A model generated the notes under the pieces. The model did not search any database, had not been told where the DNA came from, and saw only the letters and a list, made by a program, of their open reading frames with translations. DNA of 64,000 nt. Origin: Prevotellaceae bacterium UBA1746 (lineage in GTDB: Bacteria; Bacteroidota; Bacteroidia; Bacteroidales; Bacteroidaceae). Below are positions 27,533 to 35,738 of the stretch, piece after piece. The stretch is taken from positions 141,601-205,600 of the forward strand of contig DCHS01000017.1 in the NCBI GenBank assembly GCA_002314875.1, read 5' to 3'. Position numbers and translations under genes: made by a program. Every line of letters begins with the position of its first letter. Positions within the stretch are counted from its first letter, which is position 1.

Positions 27533-29203
27533 ATGCTTTCAACAATCCATAGTGTAGCAATTAACGGCCTGCAGGCAACGCGCGTGTTGCTGGAGGTAAA
27601 TATTGAAATGCTGAAACAGCAGCGCGAACCGACCTTCGTGATGGTAGGTCTCCCCGATAATGCCGTAAAAGAGAGCCGGACGCGAGTACGCTCGGCCCTC
27701 CTTAACAGCGGTTATCCCATTAAGGGAATGTTCGATGTTGCCGTGAACTTTGCCCCTGCCGATGTCAAGAAAGAGGGTAGTGGCTTCGATTTGCCCTTAG
27801 CCATCGGACAGCTCTGTGCTGTTTCCAACGATCTGACGATGTTTCAGGGGATGGCCGAAGGAATAGAAAACTACCTTTTCCTCGGTGAACTCGGTCTGAA
27901 CGGCGAACTCCGTCCCGTCCGTGGCGCCCTGCTGGCTTCAATCCTTGCCCGCCAGATGGGTTATGAAGGCATCTTCGTTCCGGCCGATAATGTCCGTGAA
28001 GCCGCCGTCGTCAATAACCTCAAAGTCTATGGCGCCCATAATTTAAAAGAGGTGGTGAACCATTTGCTCGGAAACGCGGAAATTCCCCCCACGGAAATCA
28101 ATACCCGCAGCCTCTTCGCTGCCGCCCAGAACCACTACGATTACGATTTCGCTGATGTCAAAGGCCAGGAGAATGTCAAGCGTGCCTTTGAAGTAGCCGC
28201 TGCCGGAGGCCATAATGTCCTTCTCGTGGGAAGTCCGGGATGTGGTAAGAGTATGATGGCAAAGCGTCTGCCGACGATTCTTCCTCCCCTGACGATTGCA
28301 GAGAGCCTCGAGACTACGCAGATTCACTCTGTAGCAGGAAAACTCAAGCGCGAGGATACCCTCATTGCCACCCGTCCTTTCCGTGCGCCGCACCACACGA
28401 TATCTGAAGTCGGTCTCTGTGGCGGCGGTGGTTCTTTCCAACCCGGAGAACTGTCCCTAGCGCATAATGGCGTCCTCTTTCTCGATGAACTGCCCGAGTT
28501 CAGCCGTTCCGTTTTGGAAGTCCTCCGTCAGCCGCTGGAAGACCGTCAGATCACTATTTCCCGCAGTCGCTACAATGTCACGCTCCCTTGCAGTTTTATG
28601 CTTGTTTCTGCGATGAATCCGTGCCCTTGTGGTTATTATAATGATCCCTACCACGACTGTACCTGTCGTCCAGGGCAGGTTCAACGCTATCTGGCGAAAA
28701 TCAGCGGGCCTCTTCTCGACCGTATTGATCTCCAAATCGAGGTAACGCCATTGCCTATCCGCGAACTCAATAACGCTCCCACAGGAGAATCGAGTGCCGA
28801 AATCCGGAAGCGTGTGGTAGCGGCCAGAGCCTTGCAATACGAGCGTTTCCGGAGTTATAATGAGGAGCGCCAGCAGACCTCTGAGGAAAATAGCCATCCC
28901 TTGCCCCAGGTCCACTGCAACGCCCAGATGAATGCGCGGCTGTTGACGCAGTATGTAGCCTTGGACGAGCAGGCGAGTACGGCCATGGAGAAAGTCGTCG
29001 AGCGCTTGGGGCTTTCCGCCCGTTCCTACGAGCGCATCTTGAAAGTTGCCCGCACCATTGCCGACCTTGATGCCGTCAAGAGCATTGACTACGACCTTAC
29101 CCCCGAAGTCCTCGCTACCGTCGTCAACTCTCCCGTCACCGTCGCCCACATCGCCGAGGCCGTCAGTTACCGCAACCTCGACCGCAATACGTGGGGAGAA
29201 TGA
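27533..29203 (+). CDS. comM: YifB/ComM family Mg-chelatase-like AAA+ ATPase
   Basis: 556 residues from the ATG at 27533. An in-frame TTG at 27488 lies in the preceding terminator tail, and the family start (STIHSVAINGLQA) fits the ATG. The N-terminal ChlI domain (ATRVLLEVNIEM...GLPDNAVKESRTRVRSAL) is followed by AAA+ motifs: Walker A GSPGCGKSM, Walker B VLFLDELPEF, and NPCPCGYYND with a Cys-rich insertion typical of the family. The C-terminal Mg-chelatase domain follows. ComM is a hexameric helicase that promotes branch migration during natural transformation in Vibrio; the role in Bacteroidetes is less clear. Cytoplasmic. Confidence 0.9.
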   Translation: MLSTIHSVAINGLQATRVLLEVNIEMLKQQREPTFVMVGLPDNAVKESRTRVRSALLNSGYPIKGMFDVAVNFAPADVKKEGSGFDLPLAIGQLCAVSNDLTMFQGMAEGIENYLFLGELGLNGELRPVRGALLASILARQMGYEGIFVPADNVREAAVVNNLKVYGAHNLKEVVNHLLGNAEIPPTEINTRSLFAAAQNHYDYDFADVKGQENVKRAFEVAAAGGHNVLLVGSPGCGKSMMAKRLPTILPPLTIAESLETTQIHSVAGKLKREDTLIATRPFRAPHHTISEVGLCGGGGSFQPGELSLAHNGVLFLDELPEFSRSVLEVLRQPLEDRQITISRSRYNVTLPCSFMLVSAMNPCPCGYYNDPYHDCTCRPGQVQRYLAKISGPLLDRIDLQIEVTPLPIRELNNAPTGESSAEIRKRVVAARALQYERFRSYNEERQQTSEENSHPLPQVHCNAQMNARLLTQYVALDEQASTAMEKVVERLGLSARSYERILKVARTIADLDAVKSIDYDLTPEVLATVVNSPVTVAHIAEAVSYRNLDRNTWGE

Positions 29204-29215
29204 TAAAGATGAATT

Positions 29216-29305
29216 TTGGTGTCTGGTAAGCGAAACTAACTGTTGGCCATCTCAATAGTCTTATGACTACAATCCCTTTCAGTTAAATCGTTTACCAGAC
29301 ACCAA
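29216..29305. repeat. 26-bp imperfect inverted repeat with inner hairpin
   Basis: Arm 29216-29242 begins TTGGTGTCTGGTAA and arm 29280-29305 ends with its perfect reverse complement; similarity extends over about 26 nt. The 37-nt centre has TAGTC/GACTA around TTAT. It lies between two convergent genes. It is too long and too weak in flanking U to be an ordinary terminator. Confidence 0.75.
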
Positions 29306-29377
29306 TGTATTTGATAAATCTTATTCTATTTGATGTTTAATACTTTAAATTTCCTCTCGAGATAATGATTTCTTCAA

Positions 29378-29992
29378 TTAGAAGCGGAAGCGGATACCGA
29401 ACTGGAGCATACCGGCCTGACCGAGACCGAGTTCAGTGAATGCGCGGACGTGGCTGGAACCTGCTTCGATACCGAAGGGAGAAACCTGCATGTTCAAGAA
29501 TGCGTCATCGTTCTTGTACTCAGCCTTTGACTGGTCTGCATAAGTCATGTGGTCGTGCTGATAGGTCAAACCGAGAGAAAGACGGCTGTACATGGTAACG
29601 TGTTCGCGACGGAACCAGTTGAACTTGGCGGTGGGCAAAACGGAAAGACTGTGGATCTTGTCGACGCCGTAAGGGGTGTTGTCCTGGTTGACGCAGTCGA
29701 ACTTTGTTCTACCGTAGTTAACGAGAACACCGAGGTTCAACCACTTGTTTACGCGACGGGTATAATCAACATTGAGGGCAACAGAACTTTCGATATCACC
29801 ATCCAAGTCGCATGATGCGAAAGCCAAGGAGTTGGTGTAAACATCCAGTATTGCGGTTGCGGGCAATTCACCGAGGCTGACAGAAATTTCATTCTTGGGT
29901 TCATCCTGGAAGTCATTGGTACTTGCATTGGAAGTTGCGGGAGCGAGGAATAATGCGATAGCGATTGCGATAGTGTTAAAAAAAGCTTTCAT
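29378..29992 (-). CDS. Small outer-membrane beta-barrel protein
   Basis: 204 residues with a signal peptide (MKAFFNTIAIAIALFLAPATSNA). About eight amphipathic strands follow (SSVALNVDYTRRVNKWLNLGVLVNYGRT, RLSLGLTYQHDHM) and the terminal residue is Phe (LQFGIRFRF), as in OmpA/OmpW-type barrels that insert via the BAM machinery. No catalytic motif was seen; role unknown. It stands alone with its own promoter (-7 box at 30066-30073). Confidence 0.75.
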   Translation of the reverse strand: MKAFFNTIAIAIALFLAPATSNASTNDFQDEPKNEISVSLGELPATAILDVYTNSLAFASCDLDGDIESSVALNVDYTRRVNKWLNLGVLVNYGRTKFDCVNQDNTPYGVDKIHSLSVLPTAKFNWFRREHVTMYSRLSLGLTYQHDHMTYADQSKAEYKNDDAFLNMQVSPFGIEAGSSHVRAFTELGLGQAGMLQFGIRFRF

Positions 29993-30065
29993 AATTGTAA
30001 TTTTTTATTTGTTGTTTTTATTATTTGATTTATTTGAAAATTTCGTTTTGTTTTGATTTCTGGTG

Positions 30066-30073
30066 CAAAGGTA
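30066..30073 (-). promoter_or_regulatory. Promoter -7 box of the small barrel gene
   Basis: CAAAGGTA on the plus strand reads TACCTTTG on the minus strand, matching TAnnTTTG, about 74 nt before the start codon. Confidence 0.55.
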
Positions 30074-30316
30074 CGGCAGTATTTTCCGCTATGGCGTGTT
30101 TTCTGTGAAAAGGTTTTGGACAAAATGTGAAATTCACGCACTGTCCGTTTTATTCATAATCTGTACGCAAAATTCAAAGAAAAAACACTAAAAAAGATTG
30201 AAATAAGGATGTTTTTTTTAAAGAAACATATACAATTGGGCACAGAGGGAGATACAGCCTTATCGTATATAACCTCCTAAAAAATTATAGATTCCTCCTT
30301 ATTTATTATTATACGC

Positions 30317-30353
30317 ACGAAGGCAGCGACCCATTTCGGACCGCTGCCTTCGT
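30317..30353 (-). terminator. Terminator after GH31
   Basis: ACGAAGGCAGCG (30317-30328) pairs perfectly with CGCTGCCTTCGT (30342-30353); 12 bp, 13-nt loop, followed on the minus strand by AT-rich sequence. Confidence 0.7.
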
Positions 30354-30360
30354 AGAGTTT

Positions 30361-30463
30361 ATAAGGTTTATTATAGGGTTTATAAGGTTTATAAACTTTT
30401 GAACCTTCCCTTGAACCTTCTTGAACTAGGCGAAGCCTTAAAACCTATAAACCTTATAACCCT
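30361..30463 (-). repeat. Composite GGTTATAAGG/GGCTTCGCC/GGTTCAAGAAGG element
   Basis: Read on the minus strand just after the GH31 stop: GGTTATAAGG, a second GGTTT-type unit, AAGGCTTCGCCTAGTTC, AAGAAGGTTC repeats, then further TATAAACC-type units. Related copies lie at 38584-38640 and 53295-53365, with a partial copy in queG. Confidence 0.75.
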
Positions 30464-33427
30464 TTACAGTCTTACGCTAACCTCCTTGCCGTCATAGGTG
30501 ACTGCGGTGCCGGAGGGAGAGGTGAGATTAAGAGCACGGGGAGCGTCGGGGGTGACGAGGACGACATTGAAACGGCGGGTCTTCAGCATGCCGTCGAACT
30601 TGCCCTTGCGAGCACCGAAAGTGACGGTACGGCTGGCATCATCGTAGGTGATGTCGATGGTGGCGAACTTGCCCTTCTCGTAGTTGTAGTTCGTTCCCTC
30701 ATCTTCGTAGAGCTGGAAACTGCCATCACGACCGGCATAGACGTAGAGGTTGATGAGCTCTGCCGCCTTTTCGTTGCTATACTGCATCTCGGGACCAAGA
30801 GGAAGAATGGCACCCTCGCGAACGAAGACGGGAATTCTATCGTAGGGAGCATCAACGCTGATGGTCTGGCCACCCTTGACGCACTTACCCGTGTAGAGAT
30901 CGTACCAAGTGTTGTTCTTGGGGAAATAAACCTCGCGGCTGCGGGCCTTGTATTCGCTGACAGGACAAGCCATAAGAGCGGGACCGAACATCCACTGATC
31001 CTTGATGTCGTAAACTGCAGCATCATCGGTGAAGTCCATCGCCAGGCCGCGGAGCATGGTGTAGTCGTTGAAATGTATCCAACCTGCCATAGAGTAGAGG
31101 TAAGGCATCATGTGATAGCGGAACTTATCGTACCATACGATGGACTGATAAGCAGGGTGCTCATCGGGAGCAATGTTCCAAACCTCACGGAGCGGCCACT
31201 GGCCATGAGTACGGTAGAGGGGGAGGAAGCAGCCGAACTGATTCCAGCGCGTCTGGAGCTCGCGCCACTCCTTCAGGTCATCATTCTCCACACCCGTCTC
31301 GTTAAAGAGTGTCTGGGCAGCCTGATAACGGCTTTCCACGCAGAAACCACCCTGGTCCATTCCCCAGAAAGGAACACCCGCCATAGAGAAATTCAAACCT
31401 GCGGTCATCTGTGCACGCATATCTTCCCAACGGGTACCGATATCACCACTCCATGTTGCCGTGCTGTAACGCTGTTCACCGGCGAAACCACTACGGGTGA
31501 GGAGGAATACACGCTGGTTCGGATTCACCTCGCGCTGGCCGTTGTAGATCGCGTCAGCATTCACGACGCTGTAAGAGTTAAAGTATTCGTCGCTGGTACC
31601 GAGAGCGGTAGGTCCGCAGAGTTTCTTGCGATAGTCGATGGGCGTACAGTCACGGACATTAGGTTCGCTGGCATCCATCCACCAGGCATCCATGCCCTTG
31701 CCATACTTTGTGTAAAGATTCTCGTCCATATGGCGCCAGAACATCTTACGGGCACCGGCACTGTAGGCATCATAGAAAGAACCCATATAGCCGAGCCAGT
31801 CGTAGATGCTGTCGGTAACAGCCTGATGGTACATCCAGCCGTTCTTGTCGAGTTCCTTGTAGTTATCCGTGTTGCAATAGTACTTCGGCCAGCAACTGAT
31901 CATCAGACGGCCGTTGAGGTCGTGGACCTTATCGTACATACCCTGAGGATTGGGGAAACGCTTCGCATCGAAAGCAAAACTGCCCCACTGGTCATCCTCC
32001 CAGTAGTTCCAGTCCTGGACGATGACATCGACAGGAACATTGCGCTGACGGAATTCCGCCATCGTGCTTTCCACCTCTTCCTGCGTCTTGTAGCGCTCGC
32101 GGCTCTGCCAGAAACCGAGACTCCACTTCGGCATTACCTGGGCCTTTCCGGTCAAGGTGCGGTAGCCACTCATAATCTTGTCCATCGTCTCGCCGGCGAT
32201 GACATAGTAGTCCATATCCTTGTCCATTTCAGCCCAGATGCTCACCTTCTGCTGCTCTTCGGGGAGCATGGGAGGAGCCACGCGGAGACCGCAGTAGCTG
32301 ACATCACCGTCGGGCTGCCATTCAATGCGGATAGGCGTCTTGCGGCCTTTCAGCAAAGCCACATCAAACTTGTAGGCATTGGGGTTCCACGCTGTACGCC
32401 AGCGCTCGGGAACGACGAGATGGCCGTCGATATACACCTTCATATAACCTGCGTAATACAGGATAAACTTGTACTCGTTGGACTCAGGAGCCTCGAGATA
32501 ACCTTCGTAGGTCACATGGCTGCCGTTGAGGGCGAAGTCCTTGGGAAGATTGACGATTTCGCGGCTGTTCTCGAAGTAAAGGGTTTCCTCCTGGCGGACA
32601 ATCTGCTTGCCGTCCTTATCGGTGTACGTTCCCGTCAGCGAACCCTTCTCCTTGTTCTTGTCGAAGAGGGTGAAGATGCCACCGAGCTGTTCGTAGTTCT
32701 CGGGATTTCCCCAACGGCCATAGCTGTAGCTGTCCCAGAGGAGACCGTAACCGGCAGTACTCATCACGAAAGGAATGGAAACCTTGGTGTTGTACTGGAA
32801 CAACTCCTCGTTGCGGCCCTTATAGTTCATTTCCTCGCTCTGATGCTGACCGAGACCATAGATAGCTTCGTCCTCAGGGCTGTCAAAGCGCACGTTCCAA
32901 CTCCATCCGCTGCGGTCTTCGAGAGAAATCTTGTTCAGATCCTCTGTGATGCGTCCCTTGTTCGCCTTGAAGATGTCCCAGTTCAGTTCATCGGGAGCGG
33001 TGGGGTGGTAGCCTGCGGGAAGTTCCGTCTGGTCGCTGACATATTTAGCGAAAGACTTGCTGTTTTCGCTGATGAGGCGTTTGCCGTTAGCGTCGAAGAA
33101 AGCCACATTTCCCGTCGTCTTGTCCACGCGGGCTGTGATAGCGGGAGCCTTGACAACGATCTCGCCACCCTCTTCCGTAACCGTATAGTTAACCTTTGCG
33201 GTCTGGGGGAGTACGATGAGGCTCTTCTTTTTATTCGGTATCTGGGCTTCGGGAGTTTCTTCAACACGGATAATATTGTCAGCCACCACCTGGAGGCGCA
33301 AAGTCTTGGCATTACCGCCGTCGGGGGTTATCGTCACAAAATTTCCCTTTTGGGAAAAGGATGCTGCCGATGCTGCTGTCGCCATGCAGAGGCAGAGGGC
33401 AGAAGAAAGAATTCTGGAAGATTTCAT
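30464..33427 (-). CDS. GH31 glycosidase with PA14 insert (probable alpha-xylosidase)
   Basis: 987 residues, signal peptide to about residue 22. The N-terminal GH31 beta-sandwich is interrupted at about 265-385 by a PA14 domain (YEGYLEAPESNEYKFILYYAGYMKVYIDGHLVV), the arrangement known from Bacteroides alpha-xylosidases of xyloglucan loci. In the TIM barrel, the nucleophile is Asp585 in WWMDASEP and the acid/base Asp662 in WSGDIGTRWEDM. Retaining mechanism. Substrate is inferred from architecture; alpha-glucosidase is the alternative. It stands alone between a tRNA and a barrel gene, without SusCD, with a promoter at 33452-33483 and a terminator downstream. Confidence 0.9.
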   Translation of the reverse strand: MKSSRILSSALCLCMATAASAASFSQKGNFVTITPDGGNAKTLRLQVVADNIIRVEETPEAQIPNKKKSLIVLPQTAKVNYTVTEEGGEIVVKAPAITARVDKTTGNVAFFDANGKRLISENSKSFAKYVSDQTELPAGYHPTAPDELNWDIFKANKGRITEDLNKISLEDRSGWSWNVRFDSPEDEAIYGLGQHQSEEMNYKGRNEELFQYNTKVSIPFVMSTAGYGLLWDSYSYGRWGNPENYEQLGGIFTLFDKNKEKGSLTGTYTDKDGKQIVRQEETLYFENSREIVNLPKDFALNGSHVTYEGYLEAPESNEYKFILYYAGYMKVYIDGHLVVPERWRTAWNPNAYKFDVALLKGRKTPIRIEWQPDGDVSYCGLRVAPPMLPEEQQKVSIWAEMDKDMDYYVIAGETMDKIMSGYRTLTGKAQVMPKWSLGFWQSRERYKTQEEVESTMAEFRQRNVPVDVIVQDWNYWEDDQWGSFAFDAKRFPNPQGMYDKVHDLNGRLMISCWPKYYCNTDNYKELDKNGWMYHQAVTDSIYDWLGYMGSFYDAYSAGARKMFWRHMDENLYTKYGKGMDAWWMDASEPNVRDCTPIDYRKKLCGPTALGTSDEYFNSYSVVNADAIYNGQREVNPNQRVFLLTRSGFAGEQRYSTATWSGDIGTRWEDMRAQMTAGLNFSMAGVPFWGMDQGGFCVESRYQAAQTLFNETGVENDDLKEWRELQTRWNQFGCFLPLYRTHGQWPLREVWNIAPDEHPAYQSIVWYDKFRYHMMPYLYSMAGWIHFNDYTMLRGLAMDFTDDAAVYDIKDQWMFGPALMACPVSEYKARSREVYFPKNNTWYDLYTGKCVKGGQTISVDAPYDRIPVFVREGAILPLGPEMQYSNEKAAELINLYVYAGRDGSFQLYEDEGTNYNYEKGKFATIDITYDDASRTVTFGARKGKFDGMLKTRRFNVVLVTPDAPRALNLTSPSGTAVTYDGKEVSVRL

Positions 33428-33451
33428 AGAATGATTGATTTGTTTTGCCTA

Positions 33452-33483
33452 CAAAATTAGCGCATAATTTCCATCCCGCCAAA
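33452..33483 (-). promoter_or_regulatory. GH31 promoter
   Basis: On the minus strand, TTTG (33480-33483), 20-nt spacer, then TAATTTTG (33452-33459), ending 24 nt before the start codon. Confidence 0.7.
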
Positions 33484-33671
33484 ATTCAGCCGTGAAAAGG
33501 CAAGAAATGGGTTGTTTTGTATAGGGTGATGGGGCTCTCAAGTTCGTTAACTCAACAATACGAGTATAAAAACATATAATAATATGAAAAGAATTATTTT
33601 TGCCTAAATCATAACGGTATAATTGATAATTTCTGCGTATGTATTATTCGTTATTTTTCGCATTCGTACAA

Positions 33672-33706
33672 AACACAAAAGCATCCCAAACGGGATGCTT
33701 TTTGTG
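33672..33706 (-). terminator. tRNA terminator
   Basis: GCATCCC (33681-33687)/GGGATGC (33692-33698) with AAAA/TTTT and ACAC/GTGT extensions; directly 3' of the tRNA on the minus strand. Confidence 0.85.
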
Positions 33707-33780
33707 TGGACCAGCTAGGGCTTGAACCTAGGACCTCCAGATTATGAGTCTGTTGCTCTAACCAACTGAGCTACAAGTCC
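33707..33780 (-). tRNA. tRNA with CAT anticodon (Met elongator or Ile2)
   Basis: 74 nt on the minus strand. D arm GCTC/GAGC, anticodon loop CTCATAA with anticodon CAT, T arm CTAGG-TTCAAGC-CCTAG, discriminator A; no encoded CCA. The D-loop and T-loop do not suggest an initiator. The acceptor stem has a T-T apposition at 6-67 and the anticodon stem an A-G at 27-43. CAT can be elongator Met, or Ile2 if modified to lysidine; sequence reading alone does not decide. Confidence 0.9.
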
Positions 33781-33810
33781 AATGGGGGGCTATATCAACG
33801 ATAGCGGGTG

Positions 33811-33818
33811 CAAAGGTA
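33811..33818 (-). promoter_or_regulatory. tRNA promoter -7 box
   Basis: Plus-strand CAAAGGTA reads TACCTTTG on the minus strand, 30 nt upstream of the tRNA 5' end. Confidence 0.6.
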
Positions 33819-33981
33819 CGGATTTCTTTTGATTCTACAAAATTTTTGGGAATTTTTGTTGGGAGACTATATCAAGGTACTGCCCTCCAGGCAGGAAGAG
33901 AAGATGTATTTGTGAAATCCGAGGGCGATGCCCCCGGTTTCTCAGATACAGCCTTCCAGGCTTTCTATTGGGGTGTCCAAG

Positions 33982-35571
33982 CTACTCCTCGAGGACCTTC
34001 AGACCGGCTTTGACGATGTCGGACTTGGTGTTGATGATGCGGAAATATTCGTTACGGTCCCAGACGTCGTAGGCAACGAGGGCCTTGAGGATGAAACGGA
34101 CATCGGGGAGGGTAGCGGCAAGCTCGTCCTCGTCCTTGGGCTCAACACCTTTCTCCTTCGCCTGGGCGATGATATCGTCGATGACATCCTGGGGGATCTC
34201 GTATTTGGCGAGATAATCGTCGAAGTTCTTATACTGCTTCTTCAATGTCTTACGCTCACGGTCAACGAGCTTGAGGGAGATGCTGTTGAAGAGGTTGAGA
34301 CGACGGAGGGCAAGGTAGTACTTGCTGTAGGTCGTGGTGTCGAGGGGAACGAAGATGTCGGGCATGATGCCACCACCGCCATAGACGGTACGACCTTCCT
34401 TGAGGGTGTGGTAAACCTTCGTAGAGTCGAGGTGAATGCTGTCCACACAGGAGAGTTCACCGTGGGTGAAGCGGTTGTTGAGGTCCTGGCTGTATTCGTC
34501 CTTCTCACCCTTGACATAGGGTTTCTGGATGCAACGGCCGGAGGGGGTGTAGTAGTGGCTCACGGTGAGACGGATCATACTGCCGTCGGGGAGGTCGATG
34601 GGACGCTGGACGAGGCCTTTGCCAAAGGTTCGGCGACCGACGATGGTGCCGCGGTCATGATCCTGGATGGCACCGCTGACAATCTCCGCTGCCGATGCGG
34701 TGTATTCGTCTACGAGGACGACGACACGGCCGTCGGGGAACATACCGCCGCCTTCAGCGTTGAAGACCTGCTTGCCGGAGGTGCGGCCTTCGGTATAGAC
34801 GACAAGATCGCCCTTCTTGAGGAACTGGTTAGCGACTTCAAAGGCTGCGCCAAGGTAACCGCCGCCATTGTTGGTGAGGTCGAGGATGAGGTCCTTCATA
34901 CCTTCCTTCTGGAGCTCCTTGATGGCATCTTCGACTTCCTTGCCGGAGGTGGCACCGAAGCGGTCGAGTTCGATATAGCCGACGGTGGGAGTTATCATAT
35001 AGCTGGCACCGAGGGTGTTCACGGGAATCTTGTCGCGCTTGATGGTGAAATAGATAAGGTCGGGATTACCACGGCGAGCGACACCGAGGGTGACCTTCGT
35101 TCCCTTGGGACCACGGAGGAGACGCATGATGCTGTCGCGTTCCAGCTTGACACCGGCAATGGTCTGGCTGTCGCAGGTGACGAAGCGGTCACCGGCAACG
35201 ATACCGGCTTTCTCGCAGGGACCCTTGGAGATGGTCTGGATGACGACGAGGGTGTCTTCGAGGATATTGAACTGCACACCGATGCCTTCGAAATTGCCTT
35301 CGAGGGGCTCGTTGAGCTTCTTCGTCTCCTTGGCATTGGTATAAGAAGAGTGGGGGTCGAGCTTTGACAGCATACCGTTGATGGCATCTTCGGCGAGCTT
35401 GTTCTGATCGACGCTGTCGACATAGAGCTGGGTGATGGCCATCTGGGCTATCTGGAGTTTGCGGAGCATGTCGACATCGATGTCCCCGAACTCGGAAGCG
35501 TTCTTGCGCTGAGCGGAGGCACCGGATACTATGGTGATAAAGAGGAGGAGGAGAAATACTATTCTTTGCAT
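33982..35571 (-). CDS. S41 family C-terminal processing peptidase
   Basis: 529 residues, signal peptide to about residue 20 (GASAQ). A PDZ domain at about 85-180 (FEGIGVQFNILEDTLVVIQT...GPCEKAGIVAGDRF) precedes the S41 catalytic core: nucleophile Ser293 in YTASAAEIVSGA and general base Lys318 in FGKGLVQ, a Ser-Lys dyad. DLTNNGGGYLGAAFEVANQF is typical of CtpA/Prc. It acts in the periplasm on C-termini of exported proteins. The C-terminal part (about 385-529) is family-typical in Bacteroidetes. Divergent from the (alpha/alpha)6 glycosidase gene; each has its own promoter. Confidence 0.94.
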   Translation of the reverse strand: MQRIVFLLLLFITIVSGASAQRKNASEFGDIDVDMLRKLQIAQMAITQLYVDSVDQNKLAEDAINGMLSKLDPHSSYTNAKETKKLNEPLEGNFEGIGVQFNILEDTLVVIQTISKGPCEKAGIVAGDRFVTCDSQTIAGVKLERDSIMRLLRGPKGTKVTLGVARRGNPDLIYFTIKRDKIPVNTLGASYMITPTVGYIELDRFGATSGKEVEDAIKELQKEGMKDLILDLTNNGGGYLGAAFEVANQFLKKGDLVVYTEGRTSGKQVFNAEGGGMFPDGRVVVLVDEYTASAAEIVSGAIQDHDRGTIVGRRTFGKGLVQRPIDLPDGSMIRLTVSHYYTPSGRCIQKPYVKGEKDEYSQDLNNRFTHGELSCVDSIHLDSTKVYHTLKEGRTVYGGGGIMPDIFVPLDTTTYSKYYLALRRLNLFNSISLKLVDRERKTLKKQYKNFDDYLAKYEIPQDVIDDIIAQAKEKGVEPKDEDELAATLPDVRFILKALVAYDVWDRNEYFRIINTKSDIVKAGLKVLEE

Positions 35572-35592
35572 ATAAGTCTAATTTTTGGGGTG

Positions 35593-35600
35593 CAAAGATA
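35593..35600 (-). promoter_or_regulatory. S41 peptidase promoter -7 box
   Basis: CAAAGATA on plus reads TATCTTTG on minus, 21 nt before the start codon. Confidence 0.6.
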
Positions 35601-35639
35601 AGGATAATTTTTTGTAAATGGTGTTTTTTCGGAATTTCT

Positions 35640-35670
35640 TTTGTCCTTTTTAATAATATTAATAACTTTG
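35640..35670 (+). promoter_or_regulatory. Promoter of the glycosidase pair
   Basis: TTTG (35640-35643), 19-nt spacer, TAACTTTG (35663-35670): full match to the Bacteroidetes promoter, about 68 nt before the ATG. Confidence 0.75.
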
Positions 35671-35738
35671 CGGACGAAAAAAACGAATCTCTGCCTATAA
35701 GGCAAGGTAGCGTCTTCCCAACTTCCAGACTTTGAACT

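Larger units (their letters stand above)
29993..30463. other. Spacer between barrel gene and GH31 gene
   Basis: No gene seen. From left: AT-rich leader and promoter of the minus-strand barrel gene, about 240 nt with nothing recognisable, a terminator for GH31 (30317-30353) and the composite repeat tract (30361-30463). Confidence 0.7.
33428..33706. other. Spacer between GH31 and tRNA
   Basis: Holds the minus-strand GH31 promoter at its left end and the tRNA terminator at its right end; the AT-rich middle (about 33490-33670) shows nothing I can name. Confidence 0.7.

Noticed and set aside
29216..29305. Integron attC-like site
   Set aside because: GTTAAAT occurs in the right arm, but the core motifs are internal, the left arm lacks RYYYAAC, and there is no integrase or cassette array.
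31073..33460. 795-codon plus-strand frame over the GH31 gene
   Set aside because: Complement of a well-supported GH31 frame with catalytic motifs; no recognisable domain or promoter of its own.
33928..35367. 479-codon plus-strand frame over the S41 peptidase gene
   Set aside because: Shadow of the S41 frame, which carries the Ser-Lys dyad and PDZ domain.
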